A stretch of DNA of 52,794 bases from Massilia mucilaginosa (GCF_011682145.1 NZ_WHJH01000048.1:1-52794), one strand, 5' to 3'; numbered from the stretch's first letter, positions 11,929 through 22,141 are shown. Notes: a model not told the origin generated them from the sequence alone. A program made the numbers and translations.

Positions 11929-12351
11929 CGCGCTTGCGGCAGGCTGAACCGGGTAGCGGGCCGCCTGACCCGCTTTTCAGTTGTCTTGCCAACTTATAAA
12001 GTCATGTGCCTTTACAGCCACACTTTTGTTCTATAACCATCAACTTCCTCGCCTAAAATGCCCTTGCGGCAATTTTTTTGGGAAATTCGATGGTATATTT
12101 GCCTAGTTCCTTAGCGCCCCGCCATGACATTTTCCTCGCAACCCGCATCCCGGCCCTATCTCGACCGCACAAAAAGTCTATAATACCCGCCGCGTAAATA
12201 CGATGGCGGCGATAGTCGTGTCGTCCGTCGTGCCTGCTGCTGCGTTGAAGAAAATGCGGGGTTGCCTTTTGAGAACACAACGCTGGCGAACCGCAGGCCG
12301 GCGCCACGGGGTTTTATGCGGAACAAAAATAGTCAAACCACTGGAGACACC
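11929..12351. other. Intergenic region with a likely -10 box
   Basis: No gene is visible in these 423 bases. A perfect TATAAT lies at 12179-12184; no clear -35 is present at the right distance. A transcript starting there would have a leader of about 160 bases before the ATG at 12352, long enough to hold regulatory structure or a small RNA, although no known riboswitch was recognised. Confidence 0.4.
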
Positions 12352-12948
12352 ATGATCGCAATGAACAGTTTTAGTTTCAAAGGCTTGTTAGCAGGTATCG
12401 TCCTCGCCTGCGCCTTCGGCCAGGGTGCCTCCGCGGCGGAGATCAGCGGCGTCAAGCTCGACGATACCGTCAAGATCGGCGGCAAGGAGCTCAAGCTCAA
12501 CGGCTACGGCATGCGCCAGAAATTCGTGGCCAAGGTATACGTCACCTCGCTGTATCTGCCGGAAAAGAGCAAGTCCCTGGCTGAAATCATGAAGATGGAC
12601 GGCCCGCGCCGCGTCACCCTGGTGATGATGCGCGACCTGACCTCGGACGATTTCGGCGACGCCTTCATGAGCGGGCTGAACAAGAATCTCGACAACAACG
12701 AAAAAGCCAAGATCGTCACCCAGATCAGCAAATTCGGCGAAATGTTCGCCTTGCTGCAAGTGCTGAAAAAGGGCGATGTGCTGCACCTGGACTGGATTCC
12801 CGGTGTCGGCACCCAGTGCGAATTCAACGAGAAGAAAATCGGCGAGGTCGTGCCCGATATCGCTTTCTACAATGCGATCCTGCGCATCTGGATGGGCGAG
12901 CATCCGGTCGATACGCACTTGAAGACAGCTCTGCTCGGCGGCAAATAA
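12352..12948 (+). CDS. Chalcone isomerase-like periplasmic protein
   Basis: The start at 12352 (after CTGGAGACACC) gives 198 residues with a signal peptide ending ASAAEISG. The mature part matches the bacterial chalcone-isomerase-like family: GVKLDDTVKIGGKELKLNGY, then RQKFVAKVYVTSLYL and a late ALLQVLKKGDVLHLDWIPG segment. Bacterial members are secreted or periplasmic, and most have no proven enzyme activity. It is monocistronic, with a strong terminator after it. Confidence 0.88.
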   Translation: MIAMNSFSFKGLLAGIVLACAFGQGASAAEISGVKLDDTVKIGGKELKLNGYGMRQKFVAKVYVTSLYLPEKSKSLAEIMKMDGPRRVTLVMMRDLTSDDFGDAFMSGLNKNLDNNEKAKIVTQISKFGEMFALLQVLKKGDVLHLDWIPGVGTQCEFNEKKIGEVVPDIAFYNAILRIWMGEHPVDTHLKTALLGGK

Positions 12949-12962
12949 AGTCTCCTAGCAAT

Positions 12963-13000
12963 AAAAAAGCGGCGCCGGTGATACCAGGCGCCGCTTTTTT
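12963..13000. terminator. Bidirectional rho-independent terminator
   Basis: A 14-bp stem (12963-12976 with 12987-13000) with a 10-base loop has six A before and six T after it, so it works for both strands. It lies between the convergent chalcone-isomerase-like gene and the small membrane-protein gene. Confidence 0.9.
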
Positions 13001-13028
13001 ATGGGCTGCCGGGGCAACCGCGAGGCAA

Positions 13029-13316
13029 TCAGGAACGGGCCGCCATGGCGCGCAGTTCCGCAGTCAGGCTGGCGTTGCCGGACGACGAATTGGTCATCCG
13101 TTGCAGCAGCTTGGCATTGCGCATATTGCGTTGCGCGGCAATCTGGTCCTTGCTCATGCGTGGTTTGACCACCAGCACCAGCGCGCGGAAAATACCAAGC
13201 AGCAAAGGCTTGAAGAACAGGGCAAGGGCGGCAATCGCCAGGAACAGGCCCGCGCCGCGCACCAGCGGCATCAGCGACAGGGCGACATCGCCGGCGGTTT
13301 GAAGCAGAGTAGACAT
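13029..13316 (-). CDS. Small predicted inner-membrane protein
   Basis: The 95-residue protein has one clear hydrophobic stretch (about 20-52, LFLAIAALALFFKPLLLGIF and onward), possibly forming a hairpin or two short helices. A basic polar tail follows (PRMSKDQIAAQRNMRNAKLL). I do not recognise a family. Codon use is typical of the chromosome and it has a convergent terminator, so it is probably real. Confidence 0.7.
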   Translation of the reverse strand: MSTLLQTAGDVALSLMPLVRGAGLFLAIAALALFFKPLLLGIFRALVLVVKPRMSKDQIAAQRNMRNAKLLQRMTNSSSGNASLTAELRAMAARS

Positions 13317-13460
13317 GATAGTGAAAACACAGGATCAGTTGTTATGTGTCAACTATAGTGCAACGCAACATATAAATCCAATTCCAATATCCAATACCGA
13401 TTATATCAATGGTGAATGGATTGCGGTATGATAGCTAATCGCTAACTCTTTTCGATCATC

Positions 13461-14411
13461 ATGAGCTTTCTGACCCTGGATTTGAACCTGCTGCGCGTGT
13501 TCGACGCGGTGATGACCGAGCAAAACCTGACGCGCGCGGCCGGGCACCTGGCGATGACCCAGCCGGCGGTGTCGAACGCGATCAAGCGCTTGCGCGAGAG
13601 TCTGGGCGATGAATTGCTGATCCGCACGGCCTACGGCGTCAAGCCGACCCCGCGCGCCGAGCTGCTGTGGCCGGCCGTGCGCCAGGCGCTGGCCGGGCTG
13701 GAAGCGGCGGTCACGCCGGAAACGTTCGATGTCTCCAAGGCGCACGCCACCTTCCGCATGGCGATGGCGGACGCCACGGCGGCGTTCTGGCTGCCTTCGC
13801 TGATGCGCTCGATCGAGAGCGAAGCGCCGGGCGTGAACGTGCGCATGGTGCCGCTGACCACGCGCGAACCGCGCCCGATGCTGCTGCGCGGCGATATCGA
13901 CCTGGCGGTGGGGTTTTTCCCCGGGGTGGCGGCGCAGTTGTCGAGCGACACCAGTTCGCCGATCCGCCATGAGCGCCTGTATTCCGGCCATTATGTGTGC
14001 GTGATGCGCAAGAACCATCCGCTGGCCAAGGTCGAGCTGGGGATGGAAAACTATTGCGCGGCGAATCACTTGCTGGTGAGTTTTTCCGGGCGCGCGCATG
14101 GCCTGGTGGACGAGGCGCTGGCCCAGCTGGGCCGCGAGCGGCGCATCTTGCTGACCGTGAATCAATTCTTCACGGCCGGGCGGGTGGTGGCCAATTCGGA
14201 TCTGATCACCGTGCTGCCGAAGCACTTGATCGCCTCGACCGGGATGACCGATGCGCTGGTGTGGCGCGAGCTGCCCTTCAGTTTGCCGGCCGTGCACCTG
14301 GACATGCTCTGGCACGAACGCGACGCCCGCAGCCCGGCGCATAAATGGCTGCGCAAGCATCTGGAGGGGATGAATACGAGTACCCTGAGGGCGGTGGCCA
14401 ACAGCGACTGA
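13461..14411 (+). CDS. LysR-family transcriptional regulator (NodD/PNP-type)
   Basis: The 316-residue protein starts FLTLDLNLLRVFDAVMTEQN, the LysR winged helix-turn-helix (about 5-65), with NLTRAAGHLAMTQPAVSNAI as the recognition region. The effector-binding domain (about 90-310) resembles the type-2 periplasmic-binding fold. The upstream region has imperfect TCCAAT repeats (13377-13396) that may be operator half-sites. No obvious divergent target lies next to it, so its regulon is unknown. Confidence 0.92.
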   Translation: MSFLTLDLNLLRVFDAVMTEQNLTRAAGHLAMTQPAVSNAIKRLRESLGDELLIRTAYGVKPTPRAELLWPAVRQALAGLEAAVTPETFDVSKAHATFRMAMADATAAFWLPSLMRSIESEAPGVNVRMVPLTTREPRPMLLRGDIDLAVGFFPGVAAQLSSDTSSPIRHERLYSGHYVCVMRKNHPLAKVELGMENYCAANHLLVSFSGRAHGLVDEALAQLGRERRILLTVNQFFTAGRVVANSDLITVLPKHLIASTGMTDALVWRELPFSLPAVHLDMLWHERDARSPAHKWLRKHLEGMNTSTLRAVANSD

Positions 14412-14442
14412 GCTGCGGGCTTCACCCCGGTTGCGGCCTGTT

Positions 14443-15060
14443 TCAGTTCGCCGCGGCGCGTTTGAGGTCGGGCGCCAATTTGGCCACGAAACCGTCCATT
14501 GTTTCCTCGCCTAAATCAACCGCCTTGGCGCCGCCGCCGGCAACGAAGGTCACGTCGCTGATACCGATGACACCGAGGATGAGGCGCAGGTATTGCGTGG
14601 CGATATCACGCTCGCGGATGGGCGAACCCTCGGTATAGATGCCGCCCGAGGCGATCAGCACCGTCGCCTTTTTGCCGGTAAGCAGTCCGCGCCCATCGAA
14701 GCCGAGCGTCATCCCCTTGCGGACGATGTGGTCGATCCATGCCTTCAGGACGGCGGGCACATTGTAATTGTAGACCGGCGTCGCAATGACGATCTGGTCT
14801 GCCGCGAGCAGTTCGGCGACCAGTTGATCCGACAGCCGCAGCCTTTCCTTCATCTCGGGCGACTGCTGGGTTGGTGGCGTGAAATACGCTTCCAGCCAGG
14901 GTGCCGTGACAAACGGCAAGCCCGTTTCCATCAGGTCGCGCTCGACGACATCGCCGCCCGGGTGCGCGGCCCGCCATTGCTCCACAAACCGGCGCGTCAT
15001 ATGGCGCGAGATCGACGTATTCCCGCGCGGGCTGGTTTCAACCACCAGAAGTTGGGTCAT
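14443..15060 (-). CDS. azoR: FMN-dependent NADH-azoreductase
   Basis: The 205-residue flavodoxin-fold protein belongs to the AzoR/acyl-carrier-phosphodiesterase-like family, which reduces quinones and azo compounds with NADH using FMN. The phosphate-binding N-terminus is [20 protein letters not shown], and FMN contacts occur at [17 protein letters not shown] and around ASGGIYTEG. It is divergent from a LysR gene, the usual arrangement for induction by electrophiles or quinones. Confidence 0.93.
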   Translation of the reverse strand: MTQLLVVETSPRGNTSISRHMTRRFVEQWRAAHPGGDVVERDLMETGLPFVTAPWLEAYFTPPTQQSPEMKERLRLSDQLVAELLAADQIVIATPVYNYNVPAVLKAWIDHIVRKGMTLGFDGRGLLTGKKATVLIASGGIYTEGSPIRERDIATQYLRLILGVIGISDVTFVAGGGAKAVDLGEETMDGFVAKLAPDLKRAAAN

Positions 15061-15189
15061 TTGAATATCTCCTTACAAAAGAATTGGCTGCAGGCGGTCA
15101 CTATACGGCCAGCAATCCCACTGCGGCAGAGATCAAAATATGATACTTTCTATCGGAATTTATGATGAACTATGCAAGGGAGGACTGTC

Positions 15190-16086
15190 TTGATCGGAAC
15201 TTTGACGCTGGACCAGCTGCGGGTCCTGGTAACGATTGCGGATACGGGCAGCTTCTCCGCCGCGGGCAGGCAACTGGGGCGCGTGCAGTCCGCCATCAGC
15301 CAGGCAGTCGCCACGCTGGAAGAAGTGCAGGGCGTGCTGCTGTTCGACCGCGGCGGTCACCGGCCGCGCCTGACTGACACCGGACGCGTCCTTGTCGAGC
15401 AGGCGCGCCTGGTCCTGGCGAGCGCCGGCCGTTTCCAGGCAATAGCGATGAGCACGCACGCCGGCCTGGAACCCGAACTCGTCATAGCGATCGACCCGCT
15501 GGTGCCGACCGCGCCCTTGATCGACAGCTTGCGCGCGTTGGAGGAACGCTTTCCCGATCTTCCAGTGAGCTTCTCGACAGAAGGGCTGGGAGGCTCCTTG
15601 CGGCGCCTGCGCAGCGGTTCGGCGGCCCTCGGCATCTGCCTGCTGCTTCCCGCCGTTCCCGATGACGTCGCCGCCTATCCCTTGCTTAACATCGGCATGC
15701 AGCCCGTGGTCGCGCCCGGGCATCGACTCGCCTCGCTCGGACGTCCCGCAACGCAAAGCGACCTGGAGCCGCATGTGCAGCTGGTGCTGTCGGATCCTGT
15801 CGACCCCGCCGGCGGAGATTATGGGCTGTCGAGCGCCAGGCGATGGCGCTTCGTCGATCTTGGCCGGCGGCTGGACTTCCTGATGGCGGGATTCGGCTGG
15901 TGCCGCATGCCCGCGCATCTGATCGCCGGGCCGATCGCAGCCGGGCAGCTGCAAGCGTTTCAGATCATCGACGACCCGACGCCGCGCGAAGGACTGACGA
16001 TCCATGCGGCGCATATGCGCAACCGCGCACTCGGGCCTGCCGGACGCTGGCTGCTGGAACAACTGAGGGAACGATTATCGGCCTGA
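15190..16086 (+). CDS. LysR-family transcriptional regulator, divergent from azoR
   Basis: The likely start is TTG at 15190, six bases after AAGGGAGGA (15176-15184), giving 298 residues beginning (M)IGTLTLDQLRVLV. An ATG at 15172 in the same frame has no ribosome-binding site. The helix-turn-helix is SFSAAGRQLGRVQSAISQAV; the effector domain spans about 90-295. It probably controls azoR from the 130-bp shared region. Confidence 0.9.
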   Translation: MIGTLTLDQLRVLVTIADTGSFSAAGRQLGRVQSAISQAVATLEEVQGVLLFDRGGHRPRLTDTGRVLVEQARLVLASAGRFQAIAMSTHAGLEPELVIAIDPLVPTAPLIDSLRALEERFPDLPVSFSTEGLGGSLRRLRSGSAALGICLLLPAVPDDVAAYPLLNIGMQPVVAPGHRLASLGRPATQSDLEPHVQLVLSDPVDPAGGDYGLSSARRWRFVDLGRRLDFLMAGFGWCRMPAHLIAGPIAAGQLQAFQIIDDPTPREGLTIHAAHMRNRALGPAGRWLLEQLRERLSA

Positions 16087-16111
16087 TGCGATCCGCGGCG
16101 GCCGTCCGGCG

Positions 16112-17674
16112 CTATGTGGCCGCCGAGCGGTATCCGATGCGAAACCCGCCCCAGTGCTTGCCGTCGACATAAATCGGCGCCGACAGGTCGTGCATCACTT
16201 CCCCCGTGTCGCGCTTGTACGTCTGCAGCAAAAACGCCTTGGTATTCGCGCCGCAGCGCGACCCCGTCCGGTCGTTGAAAATGCGCTTGGTGCGGTTGTT
16301 CACGATATCCACATCGTAATCCCCGGTCAGCGGCTGCGAAAACTTCTTGTTGTGGGTCGGAAAATAGCCCTTGGTATCGACCGCGCCCGCATACGCCAGT
16401 TGCGGCATGCTTGCCAACAGCGCTTCCTGCAAGGCCGGCAGCACCTGATCGGTAAAGCCGTCGAAACGCGTGCTGTGCTTGGGCGGATCGGTATTCGGAA
16501 TCGGCTTGTACCGGCGGTCGAACAGCGCGTCATGGCTGATCTGGCCCGACTTGATCGCCGCGCTGAACAGCTTGCCGATCTGGTCGGCCGCCTGCTGCGC
16601 TGCAATCCGGATCGGATCGTGCGCGGTCGTCAGCGACGATTCGCCCATCGCCCCGGCAATCGATTCGGCCTTCTCGGCCAGCGCCATGGCCGACCCGGTC
16701 GCGCGCGGCAATTCGGCATTGGTCGAGAGCATGCTGTCGCGGATCTCGGACAGCGCCCCGCTAATGCCGCGCGTGGTCTGCACATGGGTCTGCGCGGCAC
16801 CGGCAATCTGCCCGATTTCCGCTTCCGACAGGCTTGAGGAACGTTCGATATTGCCCAGGAAACCGTGCACCCGCTCCACATTGCCGGCCGCCTCGCTGAC
16901 CACGCTCGCCAGCGACGCCATGCCGATGCTGGCCGTTGCCGCCTGCTCATTGATCGCGCGCACCATCATGCTGATTTCGCCGGCGGCCTCGCGGGTGCGA
17001 TGCGCCAGCTGGCGCACTTCACCGGCCACCACCGCAAAGCCGCGCCCGTGCTCGCCGGCGCGCGCCGCTTCGATGGCGGCATTGAGCGCCAGCAGATTGG
17101 TCCTGGCCGAAATTTCGGTAATGACGTCGGTAAAGCCGGTGATGGCCTTGGATTTTTCTTGCAGCGCGCTCATGGTGCTGGCGGCCTGCTGGGCGTCCAC
17201 GCGGGCGCTGCTGATACGTTTGAGCCCTTCGGCCACCTCAGCCCGTCCGGCCACGCTTTCGCTGCGCACGTCGGCCGCCACTTTGGCGGCGCGTCCGGCG
17301 TTGATGGCGATCTGTTCGGTGGTGCGGGCCACGTCTTCGGCGCTGGCAACGATGCCGACGGCGGTTTTCACGTCTTTTTCGATCTTCTTCTTCACCGAAT
17401 CGACAAAATACGCCGTTTCGGCGGCGCCGATCATGATGTCGTCGATGGAGTGGCCGACAACGGCGATGAACTTCGCGCTATCGTCGCCATTGCCGTTCCT
17501 TTGCAGGAGGAGGAACAGACCGAGGCTGGTCGCGCCCGACAGCGCGGCGGCCAGTAGCGGTCCCAGCGCGGGTCCGGCGGCCAGGCCGATCAGGTAAACC
17601 ACAAGCACACCACCAGCGGCAGCGCCGCAACAGGCGAGCACGCGCCGCCCTGTCCTGGATTGAAGTTGCTTCAT
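16112..17674 (-). CDS. Methyl-accepting chemotaxis protein with C-terminal sensor domain
   Basis: The 520-residue receptor has two N-terminal membrane helices (about 12-32 and 37-57) with almost no periplasmic loop. A cytoplasmic signalling domain with the conserved hairpin [20 protein letters not shown] lies around 188-207. A C-terminal globular domain (about 350-520) ends in [16 protein letters not shown], which resembles a cytoplasmic Cache/PAS-like sensor. The sensor therefore sits inside the cell, after the signalling hairpin. No CheR-binding pentapeptide is visible at the C-terminus. Ligand unknown. Confidence 0.9.
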   Translation of the reverse strand: MKQLQSRTGRRVLACCGAAAGGVLVVYLIGLAAGPALGPLLAAALSGATSLGLFLLLQRNGNGDDSAKFIAVVGHSIDDIMIGAAETAYFVDSVKKKIEKDVKTAVGIVASAEDVARTTEQIAINAGRAAKVAADVRSESVAGRAEVAEGLKRISSARVDAQQAASTMSALQEKSKAITGFTDVITEISARTNLLALNAAIEAARAGEHGRGFAVVAGEVRQLAHRTREAAGEISMMVRAINEQAATASIGMASLASVVSEAAGNVERVHGFLGNIERSSSLSEAEIGQIAGAAQTHVQTTRGISGALSEIRDSMLSTNAELPRATGSAMALAEKAESIAGAMGESSLTTAHDPIRIAAQQAADQIGKLFSAAIKSGQISHDALFDRRYKPIPNTDPPKHSTRFDGFTDQVLPALQEALLASMPQLAYAGAVDTKGYFPTHNKKFSQPLTGDYDVDIVNNRTKRIFNDRTGSRCGANTKAFLLQTYKRDTGEVMHDLSAPIYVDGKHWGGFRIGYRSAAT

Positions 17675-17822
17675 GTGTCCCCTCGGCCGGTCGAATCGCC
17701 AGGAGATCCTCAGTAGGGATCGCTTCCTTGGTATTCGTTACTCATAACCTACAGCATAAGCCTGGGAAGCTCAATGCATTTGAGACACAATGTATCCAAA
17801 CTAAAACATTTCTGCGGAGTGC

Positions 17823-18278
17823 TTATTTGATCGGCAGTTTGGTGGTATTTTTCACTTCTTCCATGACGGCGTAGGTATGGGTTTCGCGCACGCCTTTCTG
17901 GAGCAGGGTTTTGCCCAGGAATTCGCGGTAGGCGGCCATGTCCTTGACGCGGGCCTTGACCAGGTAGTCGAAACCGCCCGCCACCATATGGCATTCGAGC
18001 ACTTCGGGGATCAGCTGGACGCTGTTTTTGAAGGCATCGAAGACTTCCGGGGTGGTGCGGTCGAGCACTACCTCGATGAAGACGAGCAGGGAAACGTCGA
18101 GCAACTGGGGATTGAGCTGGGCCGTGTAGCCCATGATATAGCCCGATTCGTGCAATTTGCGCACGCGCTCGAGGCAGGCGGCAGGCGACAGGTTCACCCG
18201 CGCCGCGAGTTCCACGTTGCTGATCCGGCCGTCGCTTTGTAGTTCCGACAGAATTTTCTTGCTAATCTTGTCCAGCAT
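17823..18278 (-). CDS. Lrp/AsnC family regulator, probable PutR
   Basis: The start at 18278 follows GGAGATCTCA and gives 151 residues beginning MLDKISKKILSELQSDGR. The winged helix (about 3-60) and alpha-beta effector domain are complete. It is divergent from putA, and that PutA lacks its own DNA-binding domain. Alphaproteobacterial PutR and related Lrp proteins activate putA in response to proline, so the same job is likely here. Confidence 0.93.
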   Translation of the reverse strand: MLDKISKKILSELQSDGRISNVELAARVNLSPAACLERVRKLHESGYIMGYTAQLNPQLLDVSLLVFIEVVLDRTTPEVFDAFKNSVQLIPEVLECHMVAGGFDYLVKARVKDMAAYREFLGKTLLQKGVRETHTYAVMEEVKNTTKLPIK

Positions 18279-18301
18279 TGAGATCTCCGCAATAAATTTT
18301 A

Positions 18302-18371
18302 TTTGGTGAAATTGTCTCACCAAAAACTATCTATTGCTAGTCTTCTGTAATACCAGAATTAATCCAGAAGA
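18302..18371. promoter_or_regulatory. Probable Lrp-type operators upstream of putA
   Basis: TTTGGTGA-N7-TCACCAAA (18302-18324) is a perfect 8-bp dyad. A second dyad, TCTTCTG-N17-CAGAAGA, lies at 18341-18371. Both lie between the divergent Lrp gene and putA. Size and position fit binding by the adjacent regulator. Confidence 0.5.
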
Positions 18372-18493
18372 ATTCACTCTACAATCGAATCATCTTTTCG
18401 CGTACGCCGCAACATCGTTTCCTTAACGGAAAGCAATGTTGACGTGCGCGGAATCGTCATTCCGATTCGTTTAATCCAAGTAAAGAGTCCTCA

Positions 18494-21400
18494 ATGCAAA
18501 CTGCCGCTGCTTCGGCCATCCCCTTCGTTCCCTTCTCTGCGCTCCAGGCTGAAATCAAGCCGGAGCAGACGCCCTTGCGCGCCGCCATCACCGCCGCTTA
18601 CCGGCGTGATGAAGCCGAGGCCGTCGCCTGGCTGCTGGGGCAGGGCAACGTAGCCCATCCGGATGCGCACGCGCTGGCGCACAAGCTGGTCTCGGCGGTA
18701 CGCGAAAAACGCACGCGCTCGTCCGGCGTGGATGCGCTGATGCATGAATTCTCGCTGTCTTCCGAAGAAGGTGTCGCACTGATGTGTTTGGCCGAAGCGC
18801 TGCTGCGCATTCCCGACAGCCAGACCGCCGACCGCCTGATCGCCGACAAGATCAGCAAGGGCGACTGGCGCAAGCACCTGGGCGAATCGCCCTCGCTGTT
18901 CGTGAACGCCGCGACCTGGGGTTTGTTGATTACCGGCAAGCTGGTCGGCACCAGCAGCGAAACCGGGCTCGGCTCGGCGCTGACGAAACTGATCGGCAAG
19001 GGCGGCGAGCCGCTGATCCGCAAGGGCGTGGACCTGGCGATGCGCATGCTGGGCAACCAGTTCGTGACCGGCCAGACCATCGGCGAAGCGATCAAGAACA
19101 GCCGCGACAATGAACAGCGCGGCTACCGCTATTCCTACGACATGCTGGGCGAAGCGGCCCTGACCGAAGCCGATGCGAAGAACTATTACGCCTCGTACGA
19201 AACGGCGATCCATGCGATCGGCAAAGCATCTGCCGGACGCGGCATCAAGGATGGGCCGGGCATTTCGGTCAAGCTGTCGGCCCTGCATCCGCGTTACAGC
19301 CGGGCCCAGCATGCGCGCATGATGAGCGAATTGCTGCCGCGCGTGAAAAGCCTGGTATTGCTGGCCAAGCAATACAACATCGGCATCAATATCGATGCGG
19401 AAGAAGCCGACCGCCTGGAAATCTCGCTCGACATGATGGAAGCGATGGCGTTCGACCCCGACCTGGCCGGCTTCGAGGGCATCGGTTTCGTGGTGCAGGC
19501 CTACCAGAAGCGCTGCCCGTTCGTGATCGATTACCTGATCGACCTGGCGCAGCGCAGCGGCCGCAAATTCATGGTGCGCCTGGTCAAGGGCGCGTATTGG
19601 GATGCCGAAATCAAGCGTGCGCAAGTCGACGGCATGCCCGGTTATCCGGTCTATACGCGCAAGGTATATACCGACGTGTCCTACCTGACCTGTGCCAAAA
19701 AACTGTTGAAAGCAAGCAGTCTGCTGTATCCGCAATTCGCCACCCATAATGCGCACAGCCTGTCGGTGATCTATACCTGGGCACAGCAGGACGGCATCAA
19801 GGATTATGAATTCCAGTGCCTGCACGGCATGGGCGAAACCTTGTACGACCAGGTCGTCGGCAAGGACAATCTGGACAAGCCGTGCCGCATTTACGCGCCG
19901 GTCGGTTCGCACGAAACGCTGCTGGCCTACCTGGTGCGCCGCCTGCTGGAAAACGGCGCCAATTCGTCCTTCGTCAATCAGATCGTCGACGAAAAAGTGA
20001 AAATCGAATCGCTCATCGCCGACCCGTTCGAGGCATCGCGCGCGCAGGGCGGCGCGCCCCATCCGGGCATCGCTTTGCCGCTTGCCTTGTTCAATGCGGA
20101 ACGCAAGAATTCGGCCGGCCTCGATCTGTCCAATGAGGACGTGCTGCGCGCTATCGGCACCGCATTGGCGCAGCCGCGCAATTACCACGCCGCGCCATTG
20201 ATCGACGGCCCCGTGGTGGCGGGCACACCGGCGTCGATCCGCAATCCGGCGCTGCACCTTGATGTCGTCGGCAAAGTCAGCGACGCCAGCGCGGCCGATG
20301 TGGAAACGGCGCTGCACAGCGCCAGCAATTACGCCATGGACTGGCAAACCACCGGACCGACGGCGCGTGCCGCGATGCTCGCGCGCGTGGCCGATCTGTT
20401 TGAAGAAAACTATGCGGAACTGATGGCGCTGGCCATTCGCGAAGCCGGCAAATCGCTGCCGAACGCGATCGCCGAAATCCGCGAAGCGATCGATTTCCTG
20501 CGCTATTACGCGGCCCAGGTGCATGGCACCCAGCATGTGCTGGCACTCGGTCCGGTCACCTGTATCAGCCCGTGGAATTTCCCGCTTGCGATCTTTACCG
20601 GCCAGGTGGCGGCGGCGCTTGCCGCCGGCAACGTGGTGCTGGCAAAACCGGCGGAACAAACGCCGCTGATCGCGTATCGCGCGGTGCAGTTGTTCCATGA
20701 AGCGGGCATTCCGGCCGCGGCCCTGCAATTCCTGCCCGGCCGCGGCGAAGTCGTTGGCGCCGGTCTGACCGCCGATGCGCGCGTCAAAGGCGTCATTTTC
20801 ACCGGCTCCACCGAAGTCGCGCAATTGATCAACCGCACCCTGGCGGCGCGCTCGGTAAAAGAATCGTGCGATATTGCGCTGATCGCCGAAACCGGCGGCC
20901 AGAATGCCCTGATCGTCGATTCCTCGGCCTTGCCGGAACAGGTAGTACAGGATGTGATGACGTCGGCGTTCGACAGCGCCGGCCAGCGTTGTTCCGCCTT
21001 GCGCGTCCTGTTCCTGCAGCAGGAAATCGCCGATAAAACCATCAAGATGCTCAAGGGCGCAATGCAGGAATTGCGCGTGGGCGTACCCGATCGCCTGGCG
21101 ACCGATATCGGCCCGGTGATCGATGCGGAAGCGCAGCAAAACCTGCTCAAACATATCGAGCGCATGAAGTCCACCGCGAAAAACCACTTTGCGCTGGAAG
21201 TGCCGGCGGCGGTGGCGTCGCAAGGCACTTTTGTCGCGCCGACCGTGCTCGAAATCGGCTCGCTGGCGGAACTGACGCACGAAGTATTTGGCCCGGTACT
21301 GCACATCATCCGCTATCGCCGCGACGATTTGCCAAAACTGATCGAGTCGATCAATGCCACCGGTTTCGGCCTGACCCTGGGCGTCCATTCGCGCATCGAT

Positions 21401-22141
21401 GAAACGATTGATTTCATCACCTCGCGCGCCCATGTCGGCAATATCTACGTGAACCGCAATATCGTCGGCGCCGTGGTCGGCGTGCAGCCGTTCGGCGGCG
21501 AAGGCCAGTCCGGCACCGGTCCGAAAGCCGGCGGTCCGCTCTACCTCAAGCGCCTGCAGCGCGCCGCGCCGCCGCTGCTGCAACATGATCGCCAGGGCAC
21601 GCCGGGGCTGGACGCCTTGCTGGTCTGGGCCAAAACCCACGGCCACGAGCACGTTGTCAGCCTGGCCGAAGAGTACATGCGCACCACCCTGGCCGGCACC
21701 AGCCTGATCCTGCCCGGCCCGACCGGCGAGCGCAACGGCTTGTCGTTCGCCCCGCGCGGCGCCATTTTGTGTGCGGCGGCAACGCCTGGCGTGTTGCTCA
21801 ATCAACTGGCAGCATGCCTGGCGACAGGCAACCAGGCGATTGTGCTGGCGCGTGCGAAAGAAGTGATTCCCGAAGGCTTGCCGCCGGAAGTCACGGACCG
21901 CATTACCTTTGTAAAAGGGGCCGATACGGCGGAATGCCATTTCCAGATTGCCCTGGTGGAAGCGTCGCTGACGGCCGAATTGTGGCCCGTGCTGGCAAGC
22001 CGCCAGGGAGCGATTGTCGGCGTGATCGATACCTCGGAAGAAGGTGCGATTGCGCTGTGGCGCATGGTGGCCGAGCGCGCACTGTGCGTCAATACCACTG
22101 CGGCTGGCGGAAACGCAAGCCTGATGACCTTAGGTCTGTAA
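18494..22141 (+). CDS. putA: Bifunctional proline dehydrogenase / glutamate-semialdehyde dehydrogenase (type B PutA)
   Basis: PutA oxidises proline to glutamate in two steps. The 1215-residue protein has a PRODH barrel (about 130-480, with FMVRLVKGAYWDAEIK) and an ALDH domain (about 560-1030) with general base Glu799 (ETGGQN) and nucleophile Cys833 (GQRCS). A C-terminal extension of ALDH-like fold spans about 1040-1215. The N-terminal ribbon-helix-helix found in autoregulating PutAs is absent, since the protein begins directly with PRODH arm sequence. That matches type B PutA and fits regulation by the divergent Lrp protein. FAD and NAD+ are the expected cofactors; it is membrane-associated when reduced. 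Confidence 0.96.
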   Translation: MQTAAASAIPFVPFSALQAEIKPEQTPLRAAITAAYRRDEAEAVAWLLGQGNVAHPDAHALAHKLVSAVREKRTRSSGVDALMHEFSLSSEEGVALMCLAEALLRIPDSQTADRLIADKISKGDWRKHLGESPSLFVNAATWGLLITGKLVGTSSETGLGSALTKLIGKGGEPLIRKGVDLAMRMLGNQFVTGQTIGEAIKNSRDNEQRGYRYSYDMLGEAALTEADAKNYYASYETAIHAIGKASAGRGIKDGPGISVKLSALHPRYSRAQHARMMSELLPRVKSLVLLAKQYNIGINIDAEEADRLEISLDMMEAMAFDPDLAGFEGIGFVVQAYQKRCPFVIDYLIDLAQRSGRKFMVRLVKGAYWDAEIKRAQVDGMPGYPVYTRKVYTDVSYLTCAKKLLKASSLLYPQFATHNAHSLSVIYTWAQQDGIKDYEFQCLHGMGETLYDQVVGKDNLDKPCRIYAPVGSHETLLAYLVRRLLENGANSSFVNQIVDEKVKIESLIADPFEASRAQGGAPHPGIALPLALFNAERKNSAGLDLSNEDVLRAIGTALAQPRNYHAAPLIDGPVVAGTPASIRNPALHLDVVGKVSDASAADVETALHSASNYAMDWQTTGPTARAAMLARVADLFEENYAELMALAIREAGKSLPNAIAEIREAIDFLRYYAAQVHGTQHVLALGPVTCISPWNFPLAIFTGQVAAALAAGNVVLAKPAEQTPLIAYRAVQLFHEAGIPAAALQFLPGRGEVVGAGLTADARVKGVIFTGSTEVAQLINRTLAARSVKESCDIALIAETGGQNALIVDSSALPEQVVQDVMTSAFDSAGQRCSALRVLFLQQEIADKTIKMLKGAMQELRVGVPDRLATDIGPVIDAEAQQNLLKHIERMKSTAKNHFALEVPAAVASQGTFVAPTVLEIGSLAELTHEVFGPVLHIIRYRRDDLPKLIESINATGFGLTLGVHSRIDETIDFITSRAHVGNIYVNRNIVGAVVGVQPFGGEGQSGTGPKAGGPLYLKRLQRAAPPLLQHDRQGTPGLDALLVWAKTHGHEHVVSLAEEYMRTTLAGTSLILPGPTGERNGLSFAPRGAILCAAATPGVLLNQLAACLATGNQAIVLARAKEVIPEGLPPEVTDRITFVKGADTAECHFQIALVEASLTAELWPVLASRQGAIVGVIDTSEEGAIALWRMVAERALCVNTTAAGGNASLMTLGL

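Noticed and set aside
18491-21940. Minus-strand open frame of 1149 codons opposite putA
   Set aside because: Antisense shadow of putA with biased composition and no recognisable domain.
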